NCBI GenBank assembly: GCA_905480235.1
Contig: CAJQPP010000111.1
Span: 1 to 54,437, forward strand
Direction: 5' to 3'
DNA length: 54,437 bases
From: an uncultured Pirellulaceae bacterium
GTDB taxonomy: Bacteria; Planctomycetota; Planctomycetia; Pirellulales; Pirellulaceae
How positions within the stretch are numbered: position 1 is the first letter of the stretch; each line of letters begins with the position of its first letter. Positions 20,983-30,049 of the stretch are shown one piece after another. A program made the position numbers and the translations under genes. The notes beneath the pieces are model-generated. The model saw only the letters and a list, made by a program, of their open reading frames with translations, did no database searches and was not told where the DNA came from.

Positions 20983-22248
20983 ATGCCTGCAACACCTCGC
21001 CTCTACGATAAGGTGTTCTTTTTTTCGTATGCGGCGAACGTTTTCATGCTGATGTCGATCAGCCTGCTGTTCCGCTATGCCGATTTTATCGAGTCCATGG
21101 GAGGCGATGAATGGCATTTAGGTTGGGTTGTTGGTTTAGGCTCCGTGGGTGCCATCGTGTTTCGGATTTACCAAGGTACGGCGATCGATCGTTTTGGCCC
21201 GATGCTAATCTGGCTTTTGTCGTTGGCTGGACTAATTATCAGCAATTTATTGCACGTTCAGATCGAAAATGTCGACGGTTGGGGCCTCTACGCAACGCGA
21301 TTTTTGATGAACCTTTGCATCGCGGGGGTATTCGGGTCCTGGCTGTCGTTTGTCACGCTGCGTGTGCCGGCGGAAAAAGTCGCCGAAGTTATTGGGGTCG
21401 TTGGCTCATCCGGGTTCGCAGGTATGGCTTTAGGACCGGTCATTGGTGACTGGATATTTTCGCGTGATGTCGCGGATTGGCAAAACGTTGATTTAATGTT
21501 TAACGTTTCTGCCGCACTGTTGTGTGGCTCCTTTTTGGCTGCCGCCAGCGGTGGTTACCTTGATTGGCGATACCGGAAACAGAACGGCTTGCCCCTTCAT
21601 CGCAGTGCCAAAGAGAAGGGGGGCCCCGGATTATGGCAGTTGCTCAAAAAACATCATCCTGGTTTTCTGTTAATCGTCGCCGCGATAATGGGGCTGAGTA
21701 TCAGCATCCCAGGAACCTTTCTGCGTCCTTTTGCAGCCGAACAAAACATTGATCAAATCAAGGTGTTTTTCCTTGTTTACAACATCGTGGCTTTCGTCAC
21801 CCGAATATCTTTCCGCCGGGCGCCCGAGATTCTAGGGCTCCGCAATGCGATTTTACTGGGTCTGTTTTTCATGTCACTGAGCATGTTTGCTTATACGCTC
21901 GTTGATTCCACGACAACGTTAATTGTGCCGGCAGTCGCAGGTGGCCTGGCGCATTCCTTTCTTTTCCCTTCCGTCGTGGCCGGCGGAACCGCTTTCTTTC
22001 CGCGTGAAAATCGTGGCCTAGCAACCAGCTTGGTGTTAGCGATGTACGATGTCGGAGTATTGGTTGGCTCACCGCTGGTCGGCATCTCGGTGACCGGTTC
22101 GAGGCTGGTCGATCTGCCGGCTTATCCGCTCACGTTTTGCATCGTTGGAATTATCATGCTCGGTGTCGGATTGGTGCTATTGCGAATGTATGACCGAGGT
22201 GACGGCAACGAAATGAGAAGAAAGACTAAACCATCGACTGCCGGCTAG
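20983..22248 (+). CDS. MFS transporter
   Basis: Twelve-helix major facilitator superfamily membrane protein of about 421 residues. Segments include LYDKVFFFSYAANVFMLMSISLLF, the loop-2-like motif with YQGTAIDRFGPMLIWLLSLAGL (motif A-like DRFG), and GSSGFAGMALGPVIGDWIF. The C-terminal half has FLLIVAAIMGLSISIPGTFL and HSFLFPSVVAGGTAFFPRENRG. The substrate cannot be assigned. The longest frame begins with TTG at 20965; I prefer ATG 20983, though neither has a good ribosome-binding site. The stop codon lies inside a short tandem duplication (22244-22275). Confidence 0.88.
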   Translation: MPATPRLYDKVFFFSYAANVFMLMSISLLFRYADFIESMGGDEWHLGWVVGLGSVGAIVFRIYQGTAIDRFGPMLIWLLSLAGLIISNLLHVQIENVDGWGLYATRFLMNLCIAGVFGSWLSFVTLRVPAEKVAEVIGVVGSSGFAGMALGPVIGDWIFSRDVADWQNVDLMFNVSAALLCGSFLAAASGGYLDWRYRKQNGLPLHRSAKEKGGPGLWQLLKKHHPGFLLIVAAIMGLSISIPGTFLRPFAAEQNIDQIKVFFLVYNIVAFVTRISFRRAPEILGLRNAILLGLFFMSLSMFAYTLVDSTTTLIVPAVAGGLAHSFLFPSVVAGGTAFFPRENRGLATSLVLAMYDVGVLVGSPLVGISVTGSRLVDLPAYPLTFCIVGIIMLGVGLVLLRMYDRGDGNEMRRKTKPSTAG

Positions 22249-22275
22249 ACCGCATCGCCGCTAGACCGCACCGCC
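22244..22275. repeat. 16-bp tandem duplication at the MFS gene end
   Basis: Two adjacent copies, GCTAGACCGCATCGCC and GCTAGACCGCACCGCC, differ at one base. The first copy contains the MFS stop codon TAG. Confidence 0.8.
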
Positions 22276-22360
22276 GCTGGCTCGACGCCCCACCCAAGAA
22301 ATGGAGCGGCCATTCCGGCGACAGCGCCGAAACGCTCGTTAGCAAAGCTTATGACGGTTT

Positions 22361-22396
22361 TGCTGGGGAACGTCGGCCTGCTGGAGAACGTCCGCC
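22361..22396. repeat. 18-bp tandem duplication upstream of sulfatase
   Basis: Two adjacent copies, TGCTGGGGAACGTCGGCC and TGCTGGAGAACGTCCGCC, match at 16 of 18 bases. They lie in the MFS-sulfatase gap, 100 bases after a separate tandem duplication. Confidence 0.75.
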
Positions 22397-22441
22397 ATAA
22401 CCGAGGAAAAATCAGCCTAAGCGATTTGCACCCAGATTGGG

Positions 22442-22447
22442 TATAAT
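22442..22447 (+). promoter_or_regulatory. Candidate -10 element of the sulfatase gene
   Basis: A perfect TATAAT lies 31 bases upstream of the sulfatase ATG in an AT-rich patch that contrasts with the GC-rich repeats before it. No good -35 hexamer is seen at 16-18 bases, so the call rests on the -10 alone. Confidence 0.35.
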
Positions 22448-22478
22448 AAATAAAACTTCCCAACACTCCGGAATCTCC

Positions 22479-24632
22479 ATGGCAAGGCTCACAAAACGAG
22501 CGTGGGTCGCGTTCTTTATAGGGTTCACAGCTCAAGCAATAGGCGGCGAGCTTTGCGCTTTACAAGATACGCTCCCAGAAACGAATCGACCCAACATCAT
22601 CTTGATCAACCTCGATGATGCCGATGTCGCCATGCTTACGCCTGAGAGTATGGCTCTGCATTTCCCGCATCTTAATCGCTTCGCTACGGAGGGATTGCGG
22701 CTAAGTAATTTGCATGTGACCACCCCGCTTTGTGGTCCATCTCGGGCGGCCTTGTTTGTTGCAAAGTACGCGCACCGCACCGGCATCAAAACGAACGATC
22801 CATTCGTCGACCGCTCCAATGGTAATGGTGGTGGTATGGTCGATTACGGCGAGAACGGATTCCATCAAAATGACGTCAGCAATTGGATGAAATCAGCGGG
22901 GTACCGCACGATGATGGTGGGAAAGTACCTGCATGGTGATACGGTAGATATTGTGCCGGAGGGCTGGGACGACTTCTACTCCAGCCGCGGAGCCAATTAT
23001 TTCGGCACCGCAAGATTCACGAACCAAAACGACCCCCAAGGGGAGAGTCGTCTCGAACCCGTCACCACCTATCGCACCACCCAAGAGGGTGAAGAAGTGC
23101 TGATGTTAATTGATCAGCACATCGAACGTGACAACCAACAACCCTTCTTTCTTTATTTGGCACCACTGGCTCCTCACAATCACACACCGCATAGTCCGTT
23201 GGGGATGGTTGAGGAAAAATACAAAGACGACTGGCCCGAAGCTTTGATGCCCTTGTCACCGGATTTCCAGGAATTCGATTTCTCTGACAAATCTACTGCT
23301 ATTCGAGACCTGCCGATGATCCCCGAGCGACAAGTAAGCCATCTTGGCCCTCGGCACCGCGATCGTTTGCTCTCCATGAAATCCGTCGACGATTTTTTTG
23401 CAAATCTATTGGCGAAATTAGAAACCCATCAGTTAATTGAAAACACCTTTATCATCCTGACCTCTGATAACGGATTTTCAAATGGTCACCACCGCATGGT
23501 GGGTAAAGGGGATGCCTTCAACCGCTCCACCCATGTGCCCACCTATGTCATTGGCCCAGGTGTACCCGCCGGGGAAACCGCCAATCACCTGCTGGCCCAT
23601 ATCGATTTAATGCCCACCGTCGTCGAACTCGGCGGAGGCGAATTGCCAGCCGACCTCGATGGAAAGTCCTTTGCAGCCTTGCTTAAAGATCCCTCAAGTA
23701 TCGACGAAAACGATTGGCGAGAAGCCGTCCTTATTGAGAACTGGGAAACTCGCATCTTGCACGCCGGGGAATTCAACACCGCGAATACCGCCCTCAGATT
23801 CCATGACACGGTGTACGTCGAATGGGCGAACGGAAGTCCCGAATTTTACGACTTGAGCGAGGATCCCTACCAAGTTGAAAATCAATACAAGGAACTCGAA
23901 CCCGTCCGAAAGAAACAATTGACGGATTTGATGCGAACCTATCGTAAAGACATAGACACTGCCGAAACGACCCTAAGCCATCCCTTTGCCATGAATGATA
24001 TTCACGGCAAAAGCGAGCCGCTCCGAGGCATGGCAGAAGCCAGTTCGGGTATCTACGGGGTTCGCTTGACGGTTCGCAGACTTCGAGATTCTTTTTACTG
24101 GAACGGACAAACATGGCAACAGCAACCCTGTTTCCTGCCTGCCAAGATCACCAATCCAGGACAAACCATGACCACCTGGGTTTACCCCGAACCGCCCGCT
24201 GGTCATTCGACGGGTGAGCTTTTTGAAGTTACCGCTGCCGCACTCGATGGCTCTGACAATTGGGATTCGGAACCCGCATGGGTTATTTTTCGAATGGATC
24301 ATTCGCAACCGAACGCGAAATTTCGCATGCCAGAAACCGATGGTGACAAGATCGACGCCTTACGCGTCAGCGGCACAGCAACTGACGAGGATGCTGTGGA
24401 GCATGTCCGGTTGGTCATCCGCAATGAATCGACCAAGGAGTACTGGGACGGAAAGAAGTGGGTCAAGGAATGGACCACTTTCCCCGTTGCGGTCAAACGA
24501 AGTGGACGCTGGAAATACGTGATCCCCGAAGCCCAAGGCAGTTTTTACGTGAGCGTTCGGGCAGTTGACCGTTCTGGCAACATCCAATCACCGCCGGTCA
24601 CACGAAGATTCCTGGCACTCCCCGACGAATAA
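22479..24632 (+). CDS. Secreted formylglycine sulfatase with two C-terminal Ig-like modules
   Basis: Type I sulfatase; hydrolyses sulfate esters, in planctomycetes usually on sulfated algal polysaccharides. The ATG at 22479 is preferred to the TTG at 22437 because a signal peptide follows directly (MARLTKRAWVAFFIGFTAQAIG). The metal aspartates lie in NIILINLDDADV (about 46-47), and the formylglycine motif is C85-G-P-S-R89, the cysteine type needing a sulfatase-modifying enzyme. Further motifs are MMVGKYLHGD, LYLAPLAPHNHTPH and ILTSDNGF, ending with a DLSEDPYQVENQY block. Residues about 528-620 and 635-715 form two related beta modules with FYWNGQTW and EYWDGKKW, probably substrate-binding or spacer domains. 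It is convergent with the CpsD-like gene, 14 bases apart. Substrate unknown. Confidence 0.93.
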   Translation: MARLTKRAWVAFFIGFTAQAIGGELCALQDTLPETNRPNIILINLDDADVAMLTPESMALHFPHLNRFATEGLRLSNLHVTTPLCGPSRAALFVAKYAHRTGIKTNDPFVDRSNGNGGGMVDYGENGFHQNDVSNWMKSAGYRTMMVGKYLHGDTVDIVPEGWDDFYSSRGANYFGTARFTNQNDPQGESRLEPVTTYRTTQEGEEVLMLIDQHIERDNQQPFFLYLAPLAPHNHTPHSPLGMVEEKYKDDWPEALMPLSPDFQEFDFSDKSTAIRDLPMIPERQVSHLGPRHRDRLLSMKSVDDFFANLLAKLETHQLIENTFIILTSDNGFSNGHHRMVGKGDAFNRSTHVPTYVIGPGVPAGETANHLLAHIDLMPTVVELGGGELPADLDGKSFAALLKDPSSIDENDWREAVLIENWETRILHAGEFNTANTALRFHDTVYVEWANGSPEFYDLSEDPYQVENQYKELEPVRKKQLTDLMRTYRKDIDTAETTLSHPFAMNDIHGKSEPLRGMAEASSGIYGVRLTVRRLRDSFYWNGQTWQQQPCFLPAKITNPGQTMTTWVYPEPPAGHSTGELFEVTAAALDGSDNWDSEPAWVIFRMDHSQPNAKFRMPETDGDKIDALRVSGTATDEDAVEHVRLVIRNESTKEYWDGKKWVKEWTTFPVAVKRSGRWKYVIPEAQGSFYVSVRAVDRSGNIQSPPVTRRFLALPDE

Positions 24633-24646
24633 TGCACGGGGTTAGT

Positions 24647-26188
24647 TTATGCCCGCGTTGCGATACAACCCACAATGCGCGCGCCCAATTGGCGGAAGTA
24701 ATCCACAGTAGCAACTGCGGCAGCGCGATCGGATTCGTCCATGTCCACAATTAAGTAGATCCCGTCTGCTTCGCGACTCCATGCATCCGAAAGTGGATCA
24801 CCTGCGATTCCCCCACTGACGATCGTATAGTCGAAATGGCTTTTCAGATTTTGATTAACCGCATTCGCATGCGTAAGATCTTCGTGATCATCGCTGACCT
24901 CAAAGTTCCCAGCCGAAATGATATTAAGTGTCTCAATATCTGTACCGTAAATGAGCGACTCGATATCAACACCGTTTCCAAACGCGTTGGATATCCCAGG
25001 CTTTCCCATCATTCCAAGCAGAGCAGTCAATTGACGGGAGGCTAGATTTCCATCTACCAATAATGTGTTGCCTGTATCGCGAACCGCTAAACAGGTGGCA
25101 ATCCGAGAAGCCGCGCTATCAACATCAATTTCTCGGTTGGCCGCAACCAACATAATTGTCGAGTGGTTGCCCGGTCGAAATCGCTCAAAAATCTGATCAA
25201 CGATAGAATCGACTAATGGCTGGTGTGGTGTTTTGCCATACGTGAACCGCTCGCTTCTTTTATCATCCGGAAAAGCACAGTACTGTGTAGGCTCCAGGGT
25301 GCTTGTTTCCGTTCCCCGTAGGCTGGTTTCTACTGGTTCGTAGGTTTGTAGGTTGGGAAACAACTCGGTCATTTCCTCTCGCGTTAGGGTATCGCTCGAG
25401 GATCCCCCTGAGTTTCCAAAATCCGCAAGTAATTGGACAACCTCGTTGGACTGTTCCGTGCATTCAAAATCTTGGTCGACTGCCTCTACCTCTGCTACTG
25501 GCAATCCAACCTTCTGCTCAGTCTCGAAGAATACTTCCGCTTGAGCATCCAAATTCACTGGCAAGTCAGAGGCCGATTTAGACCCCTCAATGGTCGGACG
25601 TTGTTCCAGGGGAACAATGGTCGGGCGAACAATATCGGCAAGCACAGCCGGTGCATCCAGTTCGGTTTCCAGATGGTCTAAACCGGGCTTTTTAATCTCG
25701 TTGTAGTTCGGATTGACTTCGCTGTCAGGAGTGGGAATCGCACTGGTCAATTCCGTCTCCTGCTCGGCAGGCTGGGATTCCTTAATTTGTTCCTGTTCCA
25801 AAGAAGCAGCAATCTTCTGTTCGATCAAATCGATGTGATCGCTCAGCGTGGAGTCCGTCACTGTGGTGAAATATTGAGCAGAAACCGAGTCGACTTGGGT
25901 GACCCCAAGAGAATCGGTATTCGTATCGGTGACGATCGTGCCGCTACACTCTTCCAGACTGCTCTTACCGGGCGTGTCAATCTCGTCGCGGCTGACAGCC
26001 GTGACTGGGGGCGTAAAGTCGCCATCCGAGTATTTCGGAATGTTGGAATCTTGGGACAAGACAATCTCCGGCGTCGCTAATTGAGTTTCTGAACCGGCAT
26101 CTACATTTTGCAAACGTTCCAGCCATTCGGTTTGGACCGTCACCGAAGATTGGTTCAATTTCCGAATGTATTCAATCGTGGAATTCAT
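24647..26188 (-). CDS. CpsD/BY-kinase-like protein with degenerate P-loop
   Basis: The protein has 513 residues. The first 320 are acidic, low-complexity and rich in Glu, Thr and Ser. The C-terminal 190 residues match the CpsD/CapB bacterial tyrosine-kinase fold, with RSERFTYGK..., STIMLVAANREIDVDSAASRIA, then the Walker A' segment NTLLVDGNLASRQLTALLG, GISNAFGNG, LNIISAGNF, FDYTIVSGGIAGDPLSDAW and DGIYLIVDMD. At the Walker A position (about 340-355) the Gly-Lys-Ser/Thr is absent, and the protein ends CIATRA without a tyrosine cluster. It is therefore probably not an active kinase and may act as a partner of the Wzz-like protein. AGGA precedes the ATG. It is third in the 29822-to-24647 unit, 47 bases after the ATPase gene. 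Confidence 0.85.
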   Translation of the reverse strand: MNSTIEYIRKLNQSSVTVQTEWLERLQNVDAGSETQLATPEIVLSQDSNIPKYSDGDFTPPVTAVSRDEIDTPGKSSLEECSGTIVTDTNTDSLGVTQVDSVSAQYFTTVTDSTLSDHIDLIEQKIAASLEQEQIKESQPAEQETELTSAIPTPDSEVNPNYNEIKKPGLDHLETELDAPAVLADIVRPTIVPLEQRPTIEGSKSASDLPVNLDAQAEVFFETEQKVGLPVAEVEAVDQDFECTEQSNEVVQLLADFGNSGGSSSDTLTREEMTELFPNLQTYEPVETSLRGTETSTLEPTQYCAFPDDKRSERFTYGKTPHQPLVDSIVDQIFERFRPGNHSTIMLVAANREIDVDSAASRIATCLAVRDTGNTLLVDGNLASRQLTALLGMMGKPGISNAFGNGVDIESLIYGTDIETLNIISAGNFEVSDDHEDLTHANAVNQNLKSHFDYTIVSGGIAGDPLSDAWSREADGIYLIVDMDESDRAAAVATVDYFRQLGARIVGCIATRA

Positions 26189-26235
26189 TTTATATTCCTG
26201 ACTTCACACGCGTGGTTTAACAAACGCACCCGTGA

Positions 26236-28257
26236 TCAGGTATTTTGGTTGGGATTATTTTTGCGCAATTGCTGAAATAAATCTTCGTAGTTCATTCGAA
26301 CGACTTGCCCCTGTGAGGTCTCCGTCGCACTTTCGGAAATTTCGTTTTCCGCTGGGACGATTTTGTTGGGATCACAAACCAACATATCGGAATCGTCGAC
26401 ATGCGTGGTATCCACTCCACCGTCCGCAGTTTCACCAAAACTGAATCGCGGCAAAGTTCGTGTTTGTGTTAAACTCGGATCTGAATCACACTCCTCTGAC
26501 GTTGCCGCTGCTGACTCAGTGTGCGGGGCGACAGCTTCGATCTTCTGAATGATCTCTTCGGGCGCGGATGTTAAATCGATTTCGTCGCTGGGACTTCCTG
26601 TTGGATCAGTGGCTCTCATGTCTTCTACGACTTTCTTCAAATCAGCCAACTCTTTGGTTGACATTGATGAGGAAATTCGATTCTGCTCAGCCAGTAGACT
26701 TGTTTGCAAGTCAACAACGTTCTCTTCCTCAAAGGAGTCGCCAAACAAAGCATCCGTTGCTCCGCTTGAATCGGACGGGTTTTCCGTCTGAGAAGTTGCC
26801 GGCGATTGGATTGCCTCGGACAGGGATGCAAACTCACCTCGATTCCCCGGAAGCGTAGAAGAATTCAAGGGGAATGGATTTTCATTGGTTTGCTGCGTCG
26901 GTTCGGAATCCTGAGACTCCATGCTGGACAACCACTTCATTTCCCGTAGCGGCACTGCCTCGGTTGCGGCTTGGTCCAAAGAGCTAGGTGAATTTTCGGT
27001 TTCTGTTGCAGGGATGTCAGGCAGTGAACCAAAACGTGCTTTGGCAGATAATATTTCCCGCATGGGCAGCTGCTCAGTCACCGCGGCATCAAACGTCATC
27101 TCAGAAGTTCCCGCTTCGCATTCATCGCGAATCGCCATGGCAGGGGGAGTCTGGGTTGGCTCGTTCGGACCATTTTCAGGGGCAGGCGTGGTCGACTTCC
27201 CCGTTTCGGTGACGTTGCTTTCCTGGGAATTCAGATTGCCTGAATCAATACTTTCTAAATGCCCCAAAAGAACATTCAGAGTTTCGTCGGCTTTGCGATC
27301 GACGGATCCGTTATTGTCTTGATCAAACGGGCTCGCATTTAGAGAGGAAGCGATTTCATCGGTATCGGTTGCAGGACTGTCATCCAAGTTACCAAATTCG
27401 ATGATCCCCTCGGTGGTGGCCTCGAAACTACTGGCTTCTGGTTCAGGGGGCAATTGTTGCAGATCGGCCCAAGCCTCACGAACCAAAACCGCATCAATCT
27501 GGTGCAGACCTTTTTGGCCTGCCACCTTCAAAGTGTGATCCGACAATTGCGAAACCAATCGAGGCACACCATCAGTGATGTCAAAAATCTTCTCCAAGGC
27601 CGAGGGTTCAAAGATCTCTCGGCCATCTCGGCCACACCTCTGCAGTTGTGCGAGAATATAAAACATGGACTCGGTTCGAGTCATATTTTGCAAATAGCAG
27701 CGGACTCCCAGCCTCTGGTTAAAGGAATCCAATTTCGGATGCCCTAACTTCTCTTCGAGAGGTCGTCCTCCGGCGATGACCAAACGAATCTGGTGCTGTG
27801 AACCACAAACGATATTAGTGATCATCCTCAGTTCTTCGAGGACTTCAATTGGCAAGTTATGCGCTTCGTCGACCATCAATAACAAACCGGTCGCACACTG
27901 TTCTTCCGATTTGAGATGGTCGATCAATTTCAATCGCAGCTCACCGACATTTTGTGATTCAAACGGCAGGCCCAATTCGAATAAAAGGCACTGGATCAAC
28001 CCTTGCTGACTATCAATCGCTGCACAATTCAGTGTCACCACTTTCATGCTACGGCAAAACCGGTTCTCCAGCAGCGAAAGCAACATACTTTTTCCGGTGC
28101 CTGACGGGCCGACGATCATAATCGGGCCGACGCCCTCTTCGATCCCTTCCCCAGACCGTTCAAAGCTGGACTTAATTCCCGGGTACATCACGCAGCCTTC
28201 CGCCGACGGTACACGCGAAAATGGTCGCTTGCTCAAACTAAAATGTTCAACGTACAT
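26236..28257 (-). CDS. ExeA/GspA-like AAA+ ATPase with long acidic C-terminal tail
   Basis: An ATPase of the type found beside exopolysaccharide and secretion loci (ExeA family; also the PEP-CTERM-locus secretion ATPase). It begins MYVEHFSLSKRPFSRVPSAEG, the family's N-terminal signature. Walker A GPSGTGKS is at 50-57, Walker B LLLMVDEAHNLP near 128-139, with sensor segment RLVIAGGRPLEEKL and the winged part up to about residue 265. The remaining 400 residues are acidic, low-complexity, rich in Ser, Thr, Glu and Pro, and have no recognised domain; the usual peptidoglycan-binding end is missing. AGGAG precedes the ATG. It lies 56 bases after the Wzz-like gene. It probably energises polymer export. 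Confidence 0.88.
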   Translation of the reverse strand: MYVEHFSLSKRPFSRVPSAEGCVMYPGIKSSFERSGEGIEEGVGPIMIVGPSGTGKSMLLSLLENRFCRSMKVVTLNCAAIDSQQGLIQCLLFELGLPFESQNVGELRLKLIDHLKSEEQCATGLLLMVDEAHNLPIEVLEELRMITNIVCGSQHQIRLVIAGGRPLEEKLGHPKLDSFNQRLGVRCYLQNMTRTESMFYILAQLQRCGRDGREIFEPSALEKIFDITDGVPRLVSQLSDHTLKVAGQKGLHQIDAVLVREAWADLQQLPPEPEASSFEATTEGIIEFGNLDDSPATDTDEIASSLNASPFDQDNNGSVDRKADETLNVLLGHLESIDSGNLNSQESNVTETGKSTTPAPENGPNEPTQTPPAMAIRDECEAGTSEMTFDAAVTEQLPMREILSAKARFGSLPDIPATETENSPSSLDQAATEAVPLREMKWLSSMESQDSEPTQQTNENPFPLNSSTLPGNRGEFASLSEAIQSPATSQTENPSDSSGATDALFGDSFEEENVVDLQTSLLAEQNRISSSMSTKELADLKKVVEDMRATDPTGSPSDEIDLTSAPEEIIQKIEAVAPHTESAAATSEECDSDPSLTQTRTLPRFSFGETADGGVDTTHVDDSDMLVCDPNKIVPAENEISESATETSQGQVVRMNYEDLFQQLRKNNPNQNT

Positions 28258-28313
28258 CCAAATTTCTCCTGAAATCGAGGGTGACGATTTCTGTCTGGTT
28301 TAAGGCGGGCAGC

Positions 28314-29822
28314 TTATTTCTTGGGTGAAATCAGCCAAATAGTTTCGGTGATTCCGTGAAATGGATTCTCGATGAATGCGATCGCCAACTCACTGTTTGC
28401 CAGTGCAGCGATGATTAGCAGAATGGCCAGTGCAAGCAAAGTCCATTCACAAATCTGAATGGCTCGGGCGGCAAACAATTTATTAATGGGTCGATGAGTA
28501 ATTGCTGATGCATTTCGCAGCACGCCGACTACAGGCAAATTTAAGGTGCGTTGTAATTGCTCGACCGATCGGAAAGGGCGTTTCCTGATGGAAGGATCAT
28601 AATTGGACGCCACGATGGAACCGAATCCACCCGCCAACAGAAACAAACACAAAAACTGCGTTGTCGTCGGTGCGCTGCCGACAGGCGAACTTCTTTTGGC
28701 TAGTTCCAAATCCGCTAAAGAGACGGGAGATTGATACTCGAGCTCGCCGACCGCTCTTTCGTTCAAACGCTTCACCATCACATCGATGGCACTTTCCTGC
28801 TCAATGGAATCTTGCACGTCTGCCAACGAACGACGAGGAGTTGTCAAATCGATCATTTCGATAGCATCGATGATTTGACTTACGGAAGCCGCAAATTCAG
28901 CTTTCCCCCGCTGTGCGGGTTCAGATTTCTGTTCCACTTTGGCATTAAAAAACTGGTTAGGGATGAATTTGGTGTCGCCTTCGGACTGCGTGAAAGCCGC
29001 GTTGCCCGTTGGCACTTTGGAGATATCCTTTGATGTCTTTTGGGCGACCGGGTTCAGTGCCTCAATTTTCATTCGAATTGCTGCCACGTCGGGATGGAAT
29101 TCGTTGTATCCCGGTTTTTTAAGCAAGTTCTCCTTTTCCTCTTCCAAGGATTGAAGCTGTTGCGCGGTGGGCCGAGTGAAAATCACTTCTTGCCTGACGC
29201 CTCCCAACAAAGTTTGCAAATCACTGGAAGCGATGCGGATATCGTTTTGGGCAGTTGATAACTGGTCTACCACTTCGGAAAGCTGGCCCGAAAGCTGCAA
29301 CATGCGATTTTCGTGAAACTCGGCAAAATCATCCGTGAGCGACTGCACTACATTGGTGCTGTTGTTTCGGGTCAGTTGAAAATCTAATTGGTTATTGATT
29401 CGAGCAATGACCAAATTAATAAATTCCACTTCGTCATCAGTCCCCTCTCCGATCATTGAGACCCGATATTCGACTGAATTCGCAATCACTCCCGGTCGTC
29501 CCTGGATTTGAATCGCTTCACGAATAGTTTCGGGATCAAGGCTGTTGAGAACCGTGCTGGTTAAGACGCTGTCCATCTGCGAAAGCATATCCGCGATAGA
29601 ATTCCGGTCGGTTTGTACCCGCAAGGCTTCCACGATCCACGTGTTCAATGTTGTTTTCTCGACACCGGAATCCGGTTGATATTTCAACTTGAAGACTGCC
29701 GTCGTACGAAACTGCTCCACCGTTAATGGCCATAGGAACAAGCCAAGTAACAGCAAAGTACCGGTTGCAATGATCCCGACATAGATTCTTTGTCCGTTTC
29801 GAGATTCGCTGGATTTATTCAT
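28314..29822 (-). CDS. Wzz-like polysaccharide co-polymerase (chain-length determinant)
   Basis: Inner-membrane protein of about 502 residues. An N-terminal helix (IYVGIIATGTLLLLGLFLWPL) precedes the FRTTAVFKLKY strand typical of Wzz domains. A long periplasmic coiled region includes the conserved HPDVAAIRMKIEALNP segment, followed by C-terminal helices TTQFLCLFLLAGGFGSIVAS and WTLLALAILLIIAALA. Such proteins set polymer length and pair with CpsD-like proteins. I chose ATG 29822 (MNKSSESRNGQR) since it places the helix 12 residues in; a longer frame to 29927 exists and neither site is strong. It is the first gene of the minus-strand trio. Confidence 0.84.
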   Translation of the reverse strand: MNKSSESRNGQRIYVGIIATGTLLLLGLFLWPLTVEQFRTTAVFKLKYQPDSGVEKTTLNTWIVEALRVQTDRNSIADMLSQMDSVLTSTVLNSLDPETIREAIQIQGRPGVIANSVEYRVSMIGEGTDDEVEFINLVIARINNQLDFQLTRNNSTNVVQSLTDDFAEFHENRMLQLSGQLSEVVDQLSTAQNDIRIASSDLQTLLGGVRQEVIFTRPTAQQLQSLEEEKENLLKKPGYNEFHPDVAAIRMKIEALNPVAQKTSKDISKVPTGNAAFTQSEGDTKFIPNQFFNAKVEQKSEPAQRGKAEFAASVSQIIDAIEMIDLTTPRRSLADVQDSIEQESAIDVMVKRLNERAVGELEYQSPVSLADLELAKRSSPVGSAPTTTQFLCLFLLAGGFGSIVASNYDPSIRKRPFRSVEQLQRTLNLPVVGVLRNASAITHRPINKLFAARAIQICEWTLLALAILLIIAALANSELAIAFIENPFHGITETIWLISPKK

Positions 29823-30049
29823 AATTTTCCAGGTGAGTATAAAAGCGTCGACTGCAGTAAAACGCAGTTTGCGCAGGTAGATTGCCACAACGACCTGCTG
29901 ATGCACTTCTCTAGTATCGGCACTCATCCACTATCTGCTTTAACCCGTTCTGACGTTAAATCCCTCAGAATCGGATTTCTTTACCAACAGAAAAAGTGGT
30001 GTTGCGCTGGAATCGCGCTATCAATTGGCATGCAGAAGAACCACGCCGT

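Noticed and set aside
24647..29822. Full PEP-CTERM/exosortase locus
   Set aside because: The ATPase and Wzz/CpsD-like genes resemble parts of such loci, but no exosortase gene and no PEP-CTERM tail were found in the window.
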